64,000 nt of DNA. It comes from Megaleporinus macrocephalus (taxonomy: Eukaryota > Chordata > Actinopteri > Characiformes > Anostomidae). The position numbers and the translations under genes are program-made. The stretch spans positions 7,937,089 to 8,001,088 of the forward strand of contig CM038725.1 of NCBI GenBank assembly GCA_021613375.1, read 5' to 3'. Positions 34,470-46,598 of this stretch are shown piece after piece (the stretch's first letter is position 1; every line of letters begins with the position of its first letter). Below the pieces are notes generated by a model. The model was not told the DNA's origin. It saw only the letters and a program-made list of their open reading frames with translations, and searched no databases.

Positions 34470-34735
34470 GGGTCTTCCTCAACACCTGGTGAGTGTCTAA
34501 GTAGGCTGTCTATGTAGGTAGCTGTGTAAGTAGCAGCGTTCTCTCCTCATCTCTCCTCATAAAACAGATTACTGAGACGCTCTAGTTAGAGAGAGACTGT
34601 GTCACAGCATGTTCTCGCCCACTACTTAGCTACTGGCTACCTGCTCCCAGCAGGCTATGCAAAACAATAGCCTGAGGCTTAAAAATCCTAGCATACATGC
34701 TAATCTCTCCAGTATAAAACTGCTAAATGTTCGAA
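34470..34735 (+). mobile_element. MITE family G, truncated copy
   Basis: Starts GGGTCTTCCTCAACACCTGG and continues GTAGCTGTGTAAGTAGCAGC, TCATAAAACAGATTACTGAG and GCATACATGCTA. It is the reverse complement of the right-hand 270 bp of the complete element at 42736-43325. Confidence 0.65.
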
Positions 34736-34875
34736 GACTAGTTGCAGAGTTGCAAAAATGCTATTGTGTGTGTACAGCATGTTTACGGTATCTAAGAATT
34801 GGGTTAAGAAGTTTAGCGCAGACCGACTGCAGATGCTAAATTGCCCCCTAGGTGTACGTGTGTATGGCTGTGTAT

Positions 34876-34951
34876 CCAATAGAAACGCTCAATTGACTGT
34901 TTTTGTCCTGACCTGTAAAGTTGCCAGTTTACATGTTTTTCCTTGGACACC
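34876..34951 (+). mobile_element. MITE family X, right-end fragment
   Basis: AATAGAAACGCTC, then CTGACCTGTAAAGTTGCCAG and ACATGTTTTTCCTTGGACAC, which is the right terminus of family X. Confidence 0.55.
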
Positions 34952-34964
34952 ATTGATATTATAA

Positions 34965-35823
34965 TACATTTTAAGCTTGTACTTGCTTCAGATCTGAAAA
35001 CATCCACAGGTGCTTGTGTCCATCTTTCCACTGTGAGATGACACCTCAATGCTATAGGTCTTAAAGGAAGTGTAGCCATAAAGAATCTGTTACTGAGAAA
35101 TGAGGTTGCTGGTGTTTTCTCAGAACACTGGACTGGACTGGCCACCCCAGTTGAGTCCAGACCTCAACCTGACTACTGTGTTTGAGGTCTGGAGAGGCAG
35201 AAAATGCAGCCAGCTTTTAAGACTCTGTGGAAAAAAGCTAAAAAACTAAAAGTGTTCCAAAAAGAATGGAAATTCTGTTAAAGGCAATGAGTGGGCACAA
35301 TAAATATTGAAGTACTGTGGTTTTGTTATTAAGACATCTGGTAAGTAGTGGCTTTACACATGTCAGTGTGTTTATTTAACCCTTTCCAAGCTTCTCCTTG
35401 TGGAAACAACCCAGTATTATTTACAGTTCTCATCTAAAACCTGCTTTGACTGCTCAGTACTTCATTAAGCTAAATCAAGATTGCTGCTGAAGGAACTGAA
35501 TACATTCATATAATGTCTGGGGCGTCCAGGAGAAATCTGGAACTACACTTTGTTCTTCAAACTGGAACTCAAGATATGATCTACTTCTTTCACAATAAGA
35601 TATTCATGTTACTTTGTATTGTATGTATGATTATTTACATCTGTTCTAATCAGATCTGGTGTTCTTACTGGTGAAAATACACTTATTAAGAAGATAAAGG
35701 CTTTTAAACTATCTGCTTAGGTGCCTAAGACGTATGTACTGTAGTGTACATGTGTTAGGTTTGTATGATCTTACTGGAAATTAAATAAAGGGTGGTGACT
35801 GACTTTTGCACAATACTGTACCA
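34965..35823 (+). mobile_element. Tc1-like element remnant with an R5 insertion
   Basis: 34985-35340 matches, from memory, the 3' half of a fish Tc1-like family: CAGATCTGAAAACATCCACA, TGAGATGACACCTCAATGCT and GAACACTGGACTGGACTGGC. Translation gives WPPQ and then SPDLN, the Tc1 signature before the catalytic glutamate. The frames are broken. Repeat R5 lies at 35345-35670. The terminus TGACTTTTGCACAATACTGT ends at about 35820. No functional transposase is possible. Confidence 0.6.
35345..35670 (+). repeat. Dispersed repeat family R5, copy 4 (full length)
   Basis: Runs from GGCTTTACACATGTCAGTGT through ATGTCTGGGGCGTCCAGGAG to ATCTGTTCTAATCAGATCTG. It matches copy 3 over its whole length and lies inside the Tc1-like remnant. 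Confidence 0.85.
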
Positions 35824-37836
35824 CCTCACGTTCAAAAACATGTCACGGTTTAAACTTTATTACATTACAGCGTGAAACACAACTTGTTCAAAACGTGCTA
35901 CAGACTTGTGTGAGCATTTTGACAAGTAGGAACACACCGTCCCGTCCCAACCCTGCCTTTCTTTTATTAAACAGATGTCCGCCGTTCTACCAGTGCATTG
36001 TATGGTTCTAAATACCTGCCTCCATTGTCTTCTCCAGGTTCCACAGGCTGCCCTGTCATCATGACGAATCGGTGAAGCGAACGTGATTATAGGGTAGCTC
36101 CAGTCACCTCAAAGGGTTCACGACTATACGGGACTCCATGACCATCCTGAGAAAGAGTGCATGCGAAGAATGGCCTGCCTGTCTGTTGCAAGCTGTTGCC
36201 TGAGGGGGTTGGCTGAGATTGCAGGCTTTGAAAGAGCCTGGATCGATGGCTTCATCTCGGAATGGCAGAGGGCCGCGTATACACCCCTGGGTAACACCAT
36301 CTCACCTTTGCATGAGCAAAGGTTAATGTGGGGCCATATGTCATGGGGAGATGGGTCGCTGTGCTGACTGATGTCTGGGGGGGGGTAGTTTTATGCATTC
36401 TATGGCACAGAAGAACAGAATAGGTCTTGTTTCTGACAGTTCTGGTGCTGAAGGTTGTTATAATCAGATTGCAAATGCAGTTTTTCTGTAGTATATTGGT
36501 GTTAAGCGATAGTATCACACGCGTGTACATACTTTTTAGGACTTGTGGGGTTAGTAGGGTTTAAAGTACCACCATTTAATTAAATTATGGACCTTCGTAA
36601 AAAGGTTTCAACTGATACAGCCTGCTTATGTGCAATAATAGCTCATTTAAATTGTTTCTTACTATCCCAGAAGTATGGAAAGCTTTGAAGCACCATTACT
36701 TTTCATTCTTTAGTCAAGTAAAGCAGCTTGTATGCTTATTTTACAGTGTTTTAAATGAGGCCAACATATAATGGATATGATGTGCATGTTATACAATCCA
36801 AACGCTCTTTGATTTAAACTGGAAGCAGATGTTTTGTTCGCATTTAAAGAGAAACACAAGCGAGCTGAAAAGAAGCTAATGCCGTATCACCATTTTCGCT
36901 AAGACTCAGTATTAACATAATTGGGCCTCAAAACAAGAACTTCAAGAGAGCTCAACATAACATCTTCAACATGAGTGAAGGAAACTTCTCGTAGCATGGA
37001 ACCAGTGCCAGCTGCTACAGAACACAGTCTCGCTCGTTTGACTATTACTGTCTGCTAATGCATCAATCCCGGAATGTTGCTGTTTCCAATTAGCATTGGA
37101 GCGAATGCCCCTCATTATTAACCTAAGCCCAGTGAGCTCAGTCCAGTGGGGTGGACGAGGGCAGATGTATTTATGAGGCCTGGTACCATGCTAAATTATG
37201 GGAAGTGCATTCGTTAAGAAAACTCCCAGTGACTCTAATCTGAAGAATGCTGACTCCCTCCTGAGGTCAGTAATTGGGTCTCTCTCTCTCTCTCTCTCTC
37301 TCTCTCCCCACCTCTCTTCTCCAGCAGCAGGTCTGGACCTGTAGCACATGCTCTTTGAAATGCATCCCCCTTCAGGCCAGCCAAAAACATGCTCTCCCAG
37401 GAACTGAATTCTCCCTCAGCTAACCTTCACATGCTTTCAGGGTCTCCAGGCTATTGGAGTTCCAGTAAAATTCAAACTATGCGTCAACCTCGCTCAGTAG
37501 ACTGCTGTACTTTTGTAGCGGAGTCTTCGGAGCGATGTAATGAACTCTAATGAACTCTAAAGTGAATTCTCCTTTTTTTTTTTTAATAAAAGTTGACGTA
37601 GTATGTAAACATTGTTCAAGCTTAAAAACATGGCATTCACTTCTCTTTCCATACCGTCCATATATGGAACCTAAGCTGCATAAACATCTACATTTGAATT
37701 TAGTATTTGTCGTATGTGTTGCATTTACATATATGGTTCCTTCTACTGAATTGGCTCTAAAACACATTAACTGCTCAAACCACAGGATGCTGGTTTTCTA
37801 TTGGTTGCTAAAATTCAGAAGACTTTAATTGGGGGG
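35824..37836. other. No gene seen; repeat-poor stretch with (TC)n at 37279-37307
   Basis: The longest repeat-poor stretch in the middle of the window. Short frames (36161-36367, 36252-36530, 37477-37828) lack features. 36840-37460 could hold conserved noncoding sequence, but this needs an alignment. Confidence 0.4.
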
Positions 37837-38700
37837 GCTTTTTCCTACAAAGCCGCCAACTTGTGGAATAATCTCCCAGTTAATGTTTGGGACTCGGACA
37901 CAGTCTCAGTCTTTAAGTCTAGACTGATGGATGTATAGTTTAGCTTTTGGTGATTAACCTTCCCCTTTGGATAAAAGCAGGAGATCCAGGGGTTCATGGA
38001 CACAGAGGTTTATGGTAAACTGAGATGTTGGTTCTACGGTCCCACCATTTCATGCGTTTACACAGGTTTGTTGACGGTGGAGTGGGGGGATCCCTGTGTC
38101 TCAGGGTGCTGTTGTAGTTAGATCTGTTGTAGTCACCAGCCACACTCTGAAATATTTAATATTCTCTATAGTCATAATCCCAAGCAGAGCTAATTCTGTC
38201 TCCTTGCTCTTCCTGAGATAATGACTGTCCTCCTGTCCTGTTGAACACTGTTAGAAGACCGACCATCAGGGCCTCCTCCTCACCCGACACCAACCAGTTC
38301 TCCTCTTCATTCATGCCATCTGCTACACCCTCAACTTCATCACTGTGTCATCCAGATGTACCAGCACTGAGACATGACGAGACTGTTTCAGCTCACTCCC
38401 ACTTTCCACAGGGACTGAGTCAGAGACTGCCTCAGTCAGAGACTGCCTCGGCCTGTGCAGCTTCTAAAGCTTTTTACATTCAGACTTCAAACAGAGAGTT
38501 TCTCAGCTTTTACTCTGAACTTGGCTTAATAAACTGTAAATACTGTTTGATCATTGGAGGACAGGTCTCCCCTTGTGAGTCTTGGTACCTCCCAACGTTT
38601 GGTCCTCCAGTCTGGGGGAGCTTTTTCTTGCCATCGTTGCCTCTGGCTTGCTCACAGGGGGACATGGTTATCTAGCTGCTCACCATGTGTCCATGAGAGA
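37837..38700 (+). mobile_element. Non-LTR retrotransposon 3' end with ORF tail
   Basis: At about 37841-37945 the plus strand encodes AFSYKAANLWNNLPV, then SVFKSRL and a stop. This is the conserved C-terminal tail seen after the reverse-transcriptase ORF in several fish LINE groups (A-F-S-x-x-A-x-x-L-W-N-x-L-P). The following 750 bp look like 3' UTR and include ACTGTTTGATCATTGGAGGA and TCTCCCCTTGTGAGTCTTGG, the tail shared with 15048-15428 and 50275-50530. The GCTATACAAATAAA tip is missing here. 5' truncated, as usual for LINEs. Confidence 0.7.
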
Positions 38701-40626
38701 CGGTGGTGCACCTTGAAATAAATCAGTCCCACCCATTCTTGTTGAAGTTAGTTCTTTTTAAATGGCTCACAATACAAAGCAGCCAATCAGAACAGAGAGA
38801 CACAAAAGAAAGGCTGAGAAATGGTCAAGTGAAAACAAACAGTGACAGTATGTGGCCTATTAAACCACATGAACACCATACGTGGACCTATTGGGAGAAC
38901 AAGCTAGAACATGGGCCTTTTAAAGAAGTACCACCAGATAGTAGAAGGTCCACCAATAATCAGTCCAAGCAAGAAACCTTTCCAGTTAAGACGATGCTGA
39001 AGAACGTCTGAACTACATGTACCTTCTTCAGTGTTTATCTGAAGAGGAAAGAGTGCATAGCTTCCTAAGGGACAGGATGATCATGATGTTTACTCTGCAC
39101 TGGGCATATTTCCCCATTCTGATGCCATTAAACTCCATCAGATATGAAAATACTGAATTCCATAAGGCCAACACAGACGCCAATGTAGTTCGCCTGCCGT
39201 ACATCGTTATGCTGCTCCTTGAGGTTTCGTGCTGTTACCATACAGGGTTCTCGAAAACGATTACCGGCGTTCACGAAAGTTACAAATTTGAGGTCGGCTC
39301 ACTTTATCAGCAACCCGCAACACTGAATTCTACAAGCTCGTCTTGAAAACCACACAGGAACAAAGCGGAGAAAAGCCATAAATGCCACAACATGACTTAA
39401 CAAGAAGCCGGAGAATGCTGTATAGCTAAGGGGGGATGACTAAGGGAATGTGTGCACTTCCAAATATGTTGATTGGTGGTTTGCTATGGAGCCTGGCAGC
39501 GTCGTCTACTCTTAATTCGTGAGCATCACTGTTGTTGCTGGATTGCTTTGGTGAGACAAAACAACAGTGTGTAATGAAGTCTGTTAGCCATTTGTGTCGC
39601 AATGCAAGCTTTTCTAAGTCCTCGTCCAAGCTCAACCCTGAGAACAGTTTCGCCGGGTGACATCCGACCTCGGAGCCACGCTCAGAGTTTGAATTATAAA
39701 GCCGTTTAGCTCGGACCTCTAGCTCTCACAGGAAACTCATGCCTAATGGTCACTTTCGTGAGAGCTGCATCTAAAAGCCACTCGCTAAGAACAATGGACT
39801 TGGAGTCTTTCGGCAACTCGGAGCCAAATATTTCCCAACAAGCCCTCCACCTGCCCCCCCTCCACTTCCAATTCCTAATCCCCTCAAAGTTCCCAGCCGA
39901 AAAAAAAAAAAATTGAAGAGAAGAAGGAAGGCGAGGTTAAGGGGTGGGCGAGGGTAGAGAGGGGTGGGCAAGGGTTGGGGAGAGAAAGCGAAAGCTGCTG
40001 TGTTAACCAGCTTACCGCAATTAAAATTTATTTAAGGCTTACAAGGAATCCTTTCACTGGTGAATAAATCAAAGTTGAAATGACATGGCTCAGGTGGAAG
40101 TGCTGTTTTCGGGGCTGTTCTGGCAGGGGGCCCTCGTCTCCCTGTAATTATCCAGTCCTACCTCGGGGGCTCCGACTTTGGAAGAGGAACGCCCCTCTCT
40201 CGGGTCCTGGAAACTACTCCTCCCTCCATAGACGTGGGTTTTTTTTGTTTTCTGTGCGTATAATCATGTCGTTAAAATAGATGCCAGTGCGCTCCGGAGG
40301 TTCCGTTTAAAACGGGGGCTGATGCAATGTTCCACTGGTGCAGTAGATCTAAAGCCTCGGGCTGCCACTTATTGGCTGGCGCCGTTTCAGCCGAGCGCCA
40401 TACAACAGTAGTACGAACATTAATTAGGAGCCATTAGCGTGTGGTTAACTGGATGCTAATTTCCACGTCATGATCCAAGAACAGCGTACGTTGGCTTTCG
40501 TCTTCATTAAGAAGGTGCTTATGATCTGAGAGCATACGCAAAGTATAAAATTAGGACGAGGTGGAAGACTCACAAATTCCATTTACTCTCATTACATTGA
40601 AGTGCAGCACCTGTGAGGTAGACATA
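38701..40626. other. No gene seen; repeat-poor stretch
   Basis: Frames at 38703-39011 and 39017-39346 have no recognisable domain. 39640-40580 is repeat-free, moderately GC-rich and contains homeodomain-type TAATTA-like cores (for example ACATTAATTAGGAGCC near 40418). It is a candidate for conserved noncoding sequence, untested. A poly-A run is at 39900-39913. Confidence 0.4.
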
Positions 40627-41345
40627 CACCGAACAGCCATAACATTAAAACCACCTCCTCGTATCTACACACATTGTCCATTATATCAGCTCCACTGACC
40701 GTATAGGAGCTACACTTACAGACTGTAGTTCATCTGATTCTCTGCATACATTGTTTATCCCCTTTTACTAAGTTCTTTAGTGATCAGGACCCCAACACGA
40801 CCACCACAGAGCAGGTGCTATTAGGGAGGTGGGTCATTCCCAGCACTGCAGTGACACTCACATGGTGGTGGTGTGTTAGTGTGTTGATCAGACACAGCAG
40901 TGCTGCTGCTGGAGTGTTTAAACACCTCAGTGTCACTGCTGAACTGAAAATCGTCCACCAACCAGCAACATCCAGACAACAGTGTCCTGTGGGCGGCATC
41001 CTGTGACCACCGATGAAGGACTAAAGGAACATGCAGCAGCAGATTAACTATAATCTCTGACTTTACATCTACCTAAGGTGAATCTGCAAGGTAGGCGTGT
41101 CTATTAGAGTGGATCTGATCCACTCAGACCAGCACAACACACCATCACCATGTTAGTGTCACTGCAGTGCTGAGAATGACCCACCACCCAAAAAATATCT
41201 GCTCTGTGGTGGTCCTGTAGGGGTCCTTACTATTGAAGAACAGGGTAATAAAGTATACAGAGAATCAGATGGACTTTAGTCTGTAAGTGTAGCTCCTATA
41301 TGGTCAGTGGAGCTGATGTGTGTAGATATAAGGAGTTATAAGGAC
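40627..41345. mobile_element. Palindromic foldback element, copy B (longest)
   Basis: Begins CACCGAACAGCCATAACATT, the outer terminus absent from copy A, then ATCAGCTCCACTGACCGTAT. It ends with GTCAGTGGAGCTGATGTGTG. The arms pair across a centre near 40980. Inner motifs GCACTGCAGTGACACT and GTGTCACTGCAGTGC mark corresponding positions. Non-coding. Confidence 0.82.
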
Positions 41346-41575
41346 TACTTTTAACAAATGCACCACCCTTCAAAAAGTGGTAAGTAAAAAAAAATGCATT
41401 TTTATATAAAGCATCGATAATTATGCACTAATTAGCATGCATCATTAACATAGGGGTAAAACTGCTAAATAACCAATGAGAAAGTAATAAACTCACCCTA
41501 AATAGTTGCCAATCAGATGAATAACACATGAACTGCTTTAATGTGTACAGAACTGATTGAGCCTTTAGAGCAGGG

Positions 41576-41830
41576 GTGTTTAATTAGAGTTCAGTAAGGT
41601 CCAGTTAGAGGAGATCTTCTCAGGCCAAGGTCCGGACCATCATCATTTCTAACTTGTTTAATGATTCAGTGGTGTATCCTTTATCACCGAAGTAGCCTTA
41701 TATCAGCATCTTATACCATCAGCTACTGAATCACCAACACATCACACATACCGTTCAGTATATTTCAGTGTATTTACTGTTTAAATGCTGAACTGAATGA
41801 ATTATTTGAACAACGTATTAGTAGCCCCTC
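41576..41830 (+). repeat. Dispersed repeat Y, copy 2
   Basis: CAGGGGTGTTTAATTAGAGT, then TTCAGTAAGGTCCAGTTAGA and AGCATCTTATACCATCAGCT, the reverse complement of 25420-25675. Confidence 0.65.
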
Positions 41831-42544
41831 CATTTGATGGTGAGTCTGCCTCAGCTGTGGAAAGTGGCTCCCACCACAATGCCTCGCAGGGCAGATGTTT
41901 AACTTATCCAGTGAATGTAGGTCTGACCCAACATATACATGTATAAAATGCTGCAAACTAATAAATAGTCTATATAAAAATCATAATAATCCAGAGTAAT
42001 TAGCATGCATAGTTAACATAAAGGTAAAACAGACAAATAATCAATAAGAAACTCACTTTAAATAGACTAGCCAGTCAGGTGAACAACACATGACTATTTT
42101 ATTGTGTACAGAAATGATGAAGCCTTTAGACGGTCAGTTAGACTGAGCTGTGGAAAGTGCCCTAAAGGAAGGCCAATACACCACAATTAAGCTGTTTAAA
42201 GGCAAGTCTGTCGTTTTAAGTAGCCATTCTTTCAGGAGGAAATATGGGACTGGGACAGGAGGAGGCCCAAACTTCTTTATGGTGGTTGTGGGCGTGAGGG
42301 GGACTCATGTTACCGATTTTTGGCAGAAGCAGGATTAAAAACTCTACTGCGCATCTCTGGGTCCAGTCTCAGATAGTAAACTTTACTAGCTAACATCTCT
42401 GAAGGACATCCAGCTGTTTTCAGACCTTTTCTGCATCAATTTTGTAGGAAAACAAGTTGGTGTTTGTGTCATAGAGACGATTTCATCTATGTGTATCACA
42501 ATCATAGCAATAGAAATAAACTTCAATTGAAATCAACTGGATGT
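41831..42544. other. No gene seen; local duplication
   Basis: 41440-41560 and 42000-42130 resemble each other (AGCATGCAT, ACATAAAGGTAAAACAGACAA type sequence, then GAATAACACATGA), an old local duplication of about 120 bp. No coding sequence. Confidence 0.45.
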
Positions 42545-42720
42545 GACTGAAATGCTCTTGAGCAAGACACCTAACCTCTGACAGCTCCCCAGGCGCTCTG
42601 GATAGGGCTCCGGACAAGTGTGCTCACTGCCCCCTAGTGTGTATGTTCACTAGTGTGTGTGTATGTGGGTGTTTCACAGCATGGATGGGTTAAATGTAGA
42701 GGCAAATAGTTTAAAATTCT
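42545..42720 (+). mobile_element. tRNA-derived SINE, 5' truncated
   Basis: Same family as 7127-7307 but plus-oriented and lacking the tRNA-like head. It reads CTCTTGAGCAAGACACCTAA, GGACAAGTGTGCTCACTGCC, CCCTAGTGTGTATGTTCACT, GGGTGTTTCACAGCATGG and ATGGGTTAAATG. It has one copy of the segment amplified at 27-30 kb, giving the ancestral unit. Confidence 0.75.
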
Positions 42721-42735
42721 AAATCCAGTTATATG

Positions 42736-43325
42736 GGGTCTGTCTCAAAACCTATTGAGGGTCTACATAGGCAGCATTTTATGTCACAGTATGCGCTCCA
42801 GACATGTAGACTGTCCCAATTCTTAAACATGCTGTCTACTGAGGAGCCTTATTTTGGCCTGACTTTAAGAAAGCATTAAGCGCTTCCTCAGCCGCAAAGG
42901 CAATCCCATAATGCCACACAGGCTAATCTACGAGCAGTGAAGTGGTTTTAAAATGTGAGTTATTTTGATTCTCTCTGGAGTTTTAATGTGTTTCTGGTCA
43001 TATAATCACACAAAACAGTATTTTATTATCAACTCTTTAACGAGTCCTTCACCATTTACACTTTTATACTGGCGCCATTAGCATTTATGCTAGCGGATTT
43101 TTAAGCCTTGGCCTATTGTTTTGGATGCCGGCCGGTAGCTTAGCAACCAGCTAAACCCCGGTGGCGTGCTGCAGTGGGCGGGAACAAGCCGTGACGCAGT
43201 CTCTCTCTAACTAGAGCGTCTCAATAATCTGTTTTATGAGGAGAGATGAGGAGAGAACACTGCTACTTACACAGCTGCTACCTAGACAGCCTACTAACAC
43301 ACTCACTAGGATTTGAGACACACCC
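42736..43325. mobile_element. MITE family G, complete copy (590 bp)
   Basis: The left terminus GGGTCTGTCTCAAAACCTAT and the right terminus ACTAGGATTTGAGACACACC are inverted repeats over about 20 bp (GGGTGTGTCTCAAATCCTAGT in reverse). No coding capacity. A truncated relative is at 34470-34735. The family resembles fish elements with GGGTGTGTCCCAAAT-type ends; superfamily not assigned. Confidence 0.7.
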
Positions 43326-44030
43326 ATGGATTTAGACCTGCTTACAGGAGGAGTGTGCACACGTTAACACAAGCCGACTAAAAGAGTTTGACTTGTCTAC
43401 ACCGAATACGCTAAACAGTCTTATTCAAACTGACATAGTGTAGTAGCATAAACTGTGACTGTGCAATCACAGATTAGTGAAGTGCAGCTCGTCTCACTGA
43501 ACACAAACTCGTGAGGGCTTCACTGTTTGGGAAATGGAGACTCTGATTGGTTCTCCCACTGAGTTTGACTCTCTGTCTGTTCAGGGCAGTCAGCCTCCTA
43601 CTAGCCAGTAGAGGGGTTCTACATTACTTGCACTCTAGTACATTAGCACTGCAACAACAGTTCAATGAATGAATAAATAAATAAATAAATAACTCAAAGG
43701 GAAAGATTTGTTTAAGAAGGAAAGTCTTGTTAATTCAATAAAACAATGAGTCACATAGGAACTACTAAACCCTGTGGAATAACAGCATCAGGTGAAAAAC
43801 GTCCGCAGTGGAACTTCTTAGTACATCCAGCATCTGTCAGCACAGGAACTGTTTGCTACAGGTTGTCAAGTTGACCATGAGAAACAGCACTCCATCTACT
43901 GTCACCAACAGAATGAAGAATACAAATGAAGAAAAAGGAGCTAAATGTAGAGGACTACAATTAAGCTGAGAAACAAAGTTGATGAAGTATATATATATAT
44001 AGGTATTGCAACTTCATCAATTTTGATATA
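43326..44030. other. No gene seen
   Basis: A short AAAT run at 43673-43693 and a weakly palindromic AT/TTGATGAAG region at 43980-44030. Otherwise featureless. Confidence 0.4.
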
Positions 44031-44580
44031 TATATATTGCTTACCATATAGGAGTACTTTAGTACTTTGTAGTTCTACACTTACAGACTGTAGTCCATCT
44101 GATTCTCTGCATACTTTATTACCCTGTTTGTTAATAATCAGGACTCCTACAGGACCACCACAGAGCAGGTAATATTTGGGTGGTGGGTCATTCTCAGCAC
44201 TGCAGTGATGGTGGTGTGTTAGTGTGTTGTGCTGGTACGGGTGGATCAAACACAGCAGTGCTACTGGAGTTTTTAAACTCACTGTCCACTCTAATAGACA
44301 CTCCTGCCTTGTTTATCCACCTCGTAGATGGAAAGTCAGTAACGATAGCTCATCTGCTGCTACACAGTTTGTGTTGGTCATCCTCTAATACGTTATCAGT
44401 GCTCACAGGATGCTGTCCACAGGACACTGTTGGTGGATGTTGAAGTGTTTAAACACTCCAGCAGCACTGCTGTGTCTGATCAACTCATACACACTAGCAC
44501 ACCACCACCTGAGAATGAGCCACCTTCCTAACAGTGCCTGCTCTGTGTTGGTCCTGAGTGAAAGGGGAATAAATAATGTA
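44031..44580. mobile_element. Palindromic foldback element, copy C (right end truncated)
   Basis: Begins TTGCTTACCATATAGGAGTA and CTGTAGTCCATCTGATTCTC. Both inner arms are present (GGTGGGTCATTCTCAGCACT and CACCACCTGAGAATGAGCCA), but the right outer arm stops near 44580 and is followed by an AT microsatellite (44611-44641). Confidence 0.75.
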
Positions 44581-44608
44581 AATATATATTAATCCATTTA
44601 CATTATTT

Positions 44609-44641
<33 letters not shown>

Positions 44642-44646
<5 letters not shown>

Positions 44647-46508
44647 TATGGAAAAGGATAATTAAATCTAATTATCTTAAAACAGGCAATGGCTGTTTGG
44701 TAGCTGTAGGATTTGGTGTTATCTCCACGGCTACCTTGACACCTGTAATTTAAAGAGAATCTCTGCAGGAGCCTCATGAGTTCCATTGTCTGTAACTTGT
44801 CTGAATGCTAACACAGGGCGAGATGTTTCCTCAGCCCTGCCCCTGAGCTATGAGCTTGCCTGCATCAGGATACAGAGCTGCGAGTCTCATACCAGCAACA
44901 TCTCCAGCAACACATCATGAATCTACAACAAATAAAATAAAAGAGAACAAGAATTATTATCACTATCTATAAAGCTGAGCCTGAAAATGAGCCCTGGGCT
45001 CTGTAACTATTCAGTCAATGCTACAAAAGTGATATGTAAAGTATGTAGTTATGATGGATAAAAAAAAAATCAGTATTTAATAAAAAATAATTAAATATTA
45101 CAAATGCTCTTTTTTATCATGTTTGCTTCAGCAGTAATAGAAGATAATTAAAAACTAAAAAAATTAAAAAGTTAGTTCTATGTCAAGATTAATTAATTAA
45201 TTAATTAATGTAATTAATAATTATCGTAATAGGTAATCATCTTTTCTAATAATACCAGTTTAGATTGTATATTTTATAAAGATTGTATATTTGTATATAT
45301 TTATAAGTCGCCCTATGGCTAATAAAAAACTTATGAATTATATACACTTTAAATACACTTATTTTTATGTATTCATTTAATTACCTTTTAAAAATAACAT
45401 CAGTTTGAATCATACATTTCCAAATTATTTCTATGAATTTGGTCCAATTTGTGCACTTAAAAATCTTTATTTATTTATTTGTTTGTTTTATTATTTACAT
45501 TACTTTTTTAATGATATCAGTTTTGGTTGCATGTTTTTAATAACAATTATTATATTTATGATTATATTTATGTTTATTATATAGTTATTACTGTTAGAAA
45601 GTAATTTATTTCAACATATAGATTATCTAGTAAACCTTATGCCAGTTTGCTACCCTGCAATATAAATAAATAAATAAATAAATAAATCTACTCTTTACAC
45701 ACGATTATTTTAGAGTCTTTCACTTTTTTCTCTCAGTTTATTTTCCATAATCACCTCCCGCCCGTTAACTTCACCACCTGTCAGCACAAACGAATACATA
45801 AAAAGACCCCAATATTATTTCATTGCATCTATTAGAAGTCTGTCCAGTGTGTAAACAGTGCAGCGAGACAGCGTCTATCCACTATTACCAGGAAAACCTG
45901 ACGACTGGAGGTGAGTTTAGCCATGTCGTTATTTGGAGTGGGCGAGAAAGAGAGAGAGTTCCACCCGACGAAAACAAAAGCCCCCTTTCTCCTCTCCCTG
46001 CACATCTGTCCAAACCCACCTCTGTAATTGCACGGGTTAGTCCTGGTAATTGACAGCATAAATATTAAACTGTCAAAGCTGGAGCGCTGGTGACACGCTT
46101 GGGTATGAGTCATTGCCCTCGCAGCTGAGACGGAAGAAAAATGTCTCTGTCTCGCCCCGTCAGCCTGACCGGTACCTCAGTGAGAGGCTGATGTAAAGAG
46201 GATGAAGTCATCAACCTTGGCTGAGGTTGTCATCGCGCCCTTCCAGAAGTGGGACGTGATAATGCACCCAGTGCCTGTTCCTGTCATTCCAGTAATGTCC
46301 ATCAGCAATTAGTCAAGATCCTGACTTTCCATCCATTTCCTTAAAAGAAAAGCAGCTGCTATGACTATGGATTAATTCATTTGGTGTATTAATAGGTTTT
46401 GCTTACGTTATACAGCTGATATAATTCTTTTGGTGATGGCTATGTTATATACCATGGAAACTTTTAAATGGATTTAATTTGCAAACATTAACTTTAAAAC
46501 ACTTTGGC

Positions 46509-46510
<2 letters not shown>
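44642..46510. other. No gene seen; very AT-rich to 45720, then a GC-richer unique stretch
   Basis: 45060-45700 is AT-rich with TTAA and AAAT runs (45188-45212, 45662-45688). 45830-46360 is GC-richer and repeat-free. It contains a frame 45836-45910 bounded by AG and GTGAGT, which I treat only as a weak exon candidate. Confidence 0.4.

Positions 46511-46595
<85 letters not shown>
46511..46595. repeat. (AT)n microsatellite
   Basis: About 42 AT units, one of the longest in the window, directly at the outer terminus of foldback copy D. Confidence 0.97.
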
Positions 46596-46596
<1 letters not shown>

Positions 46597-46598
<2 letters not shown>

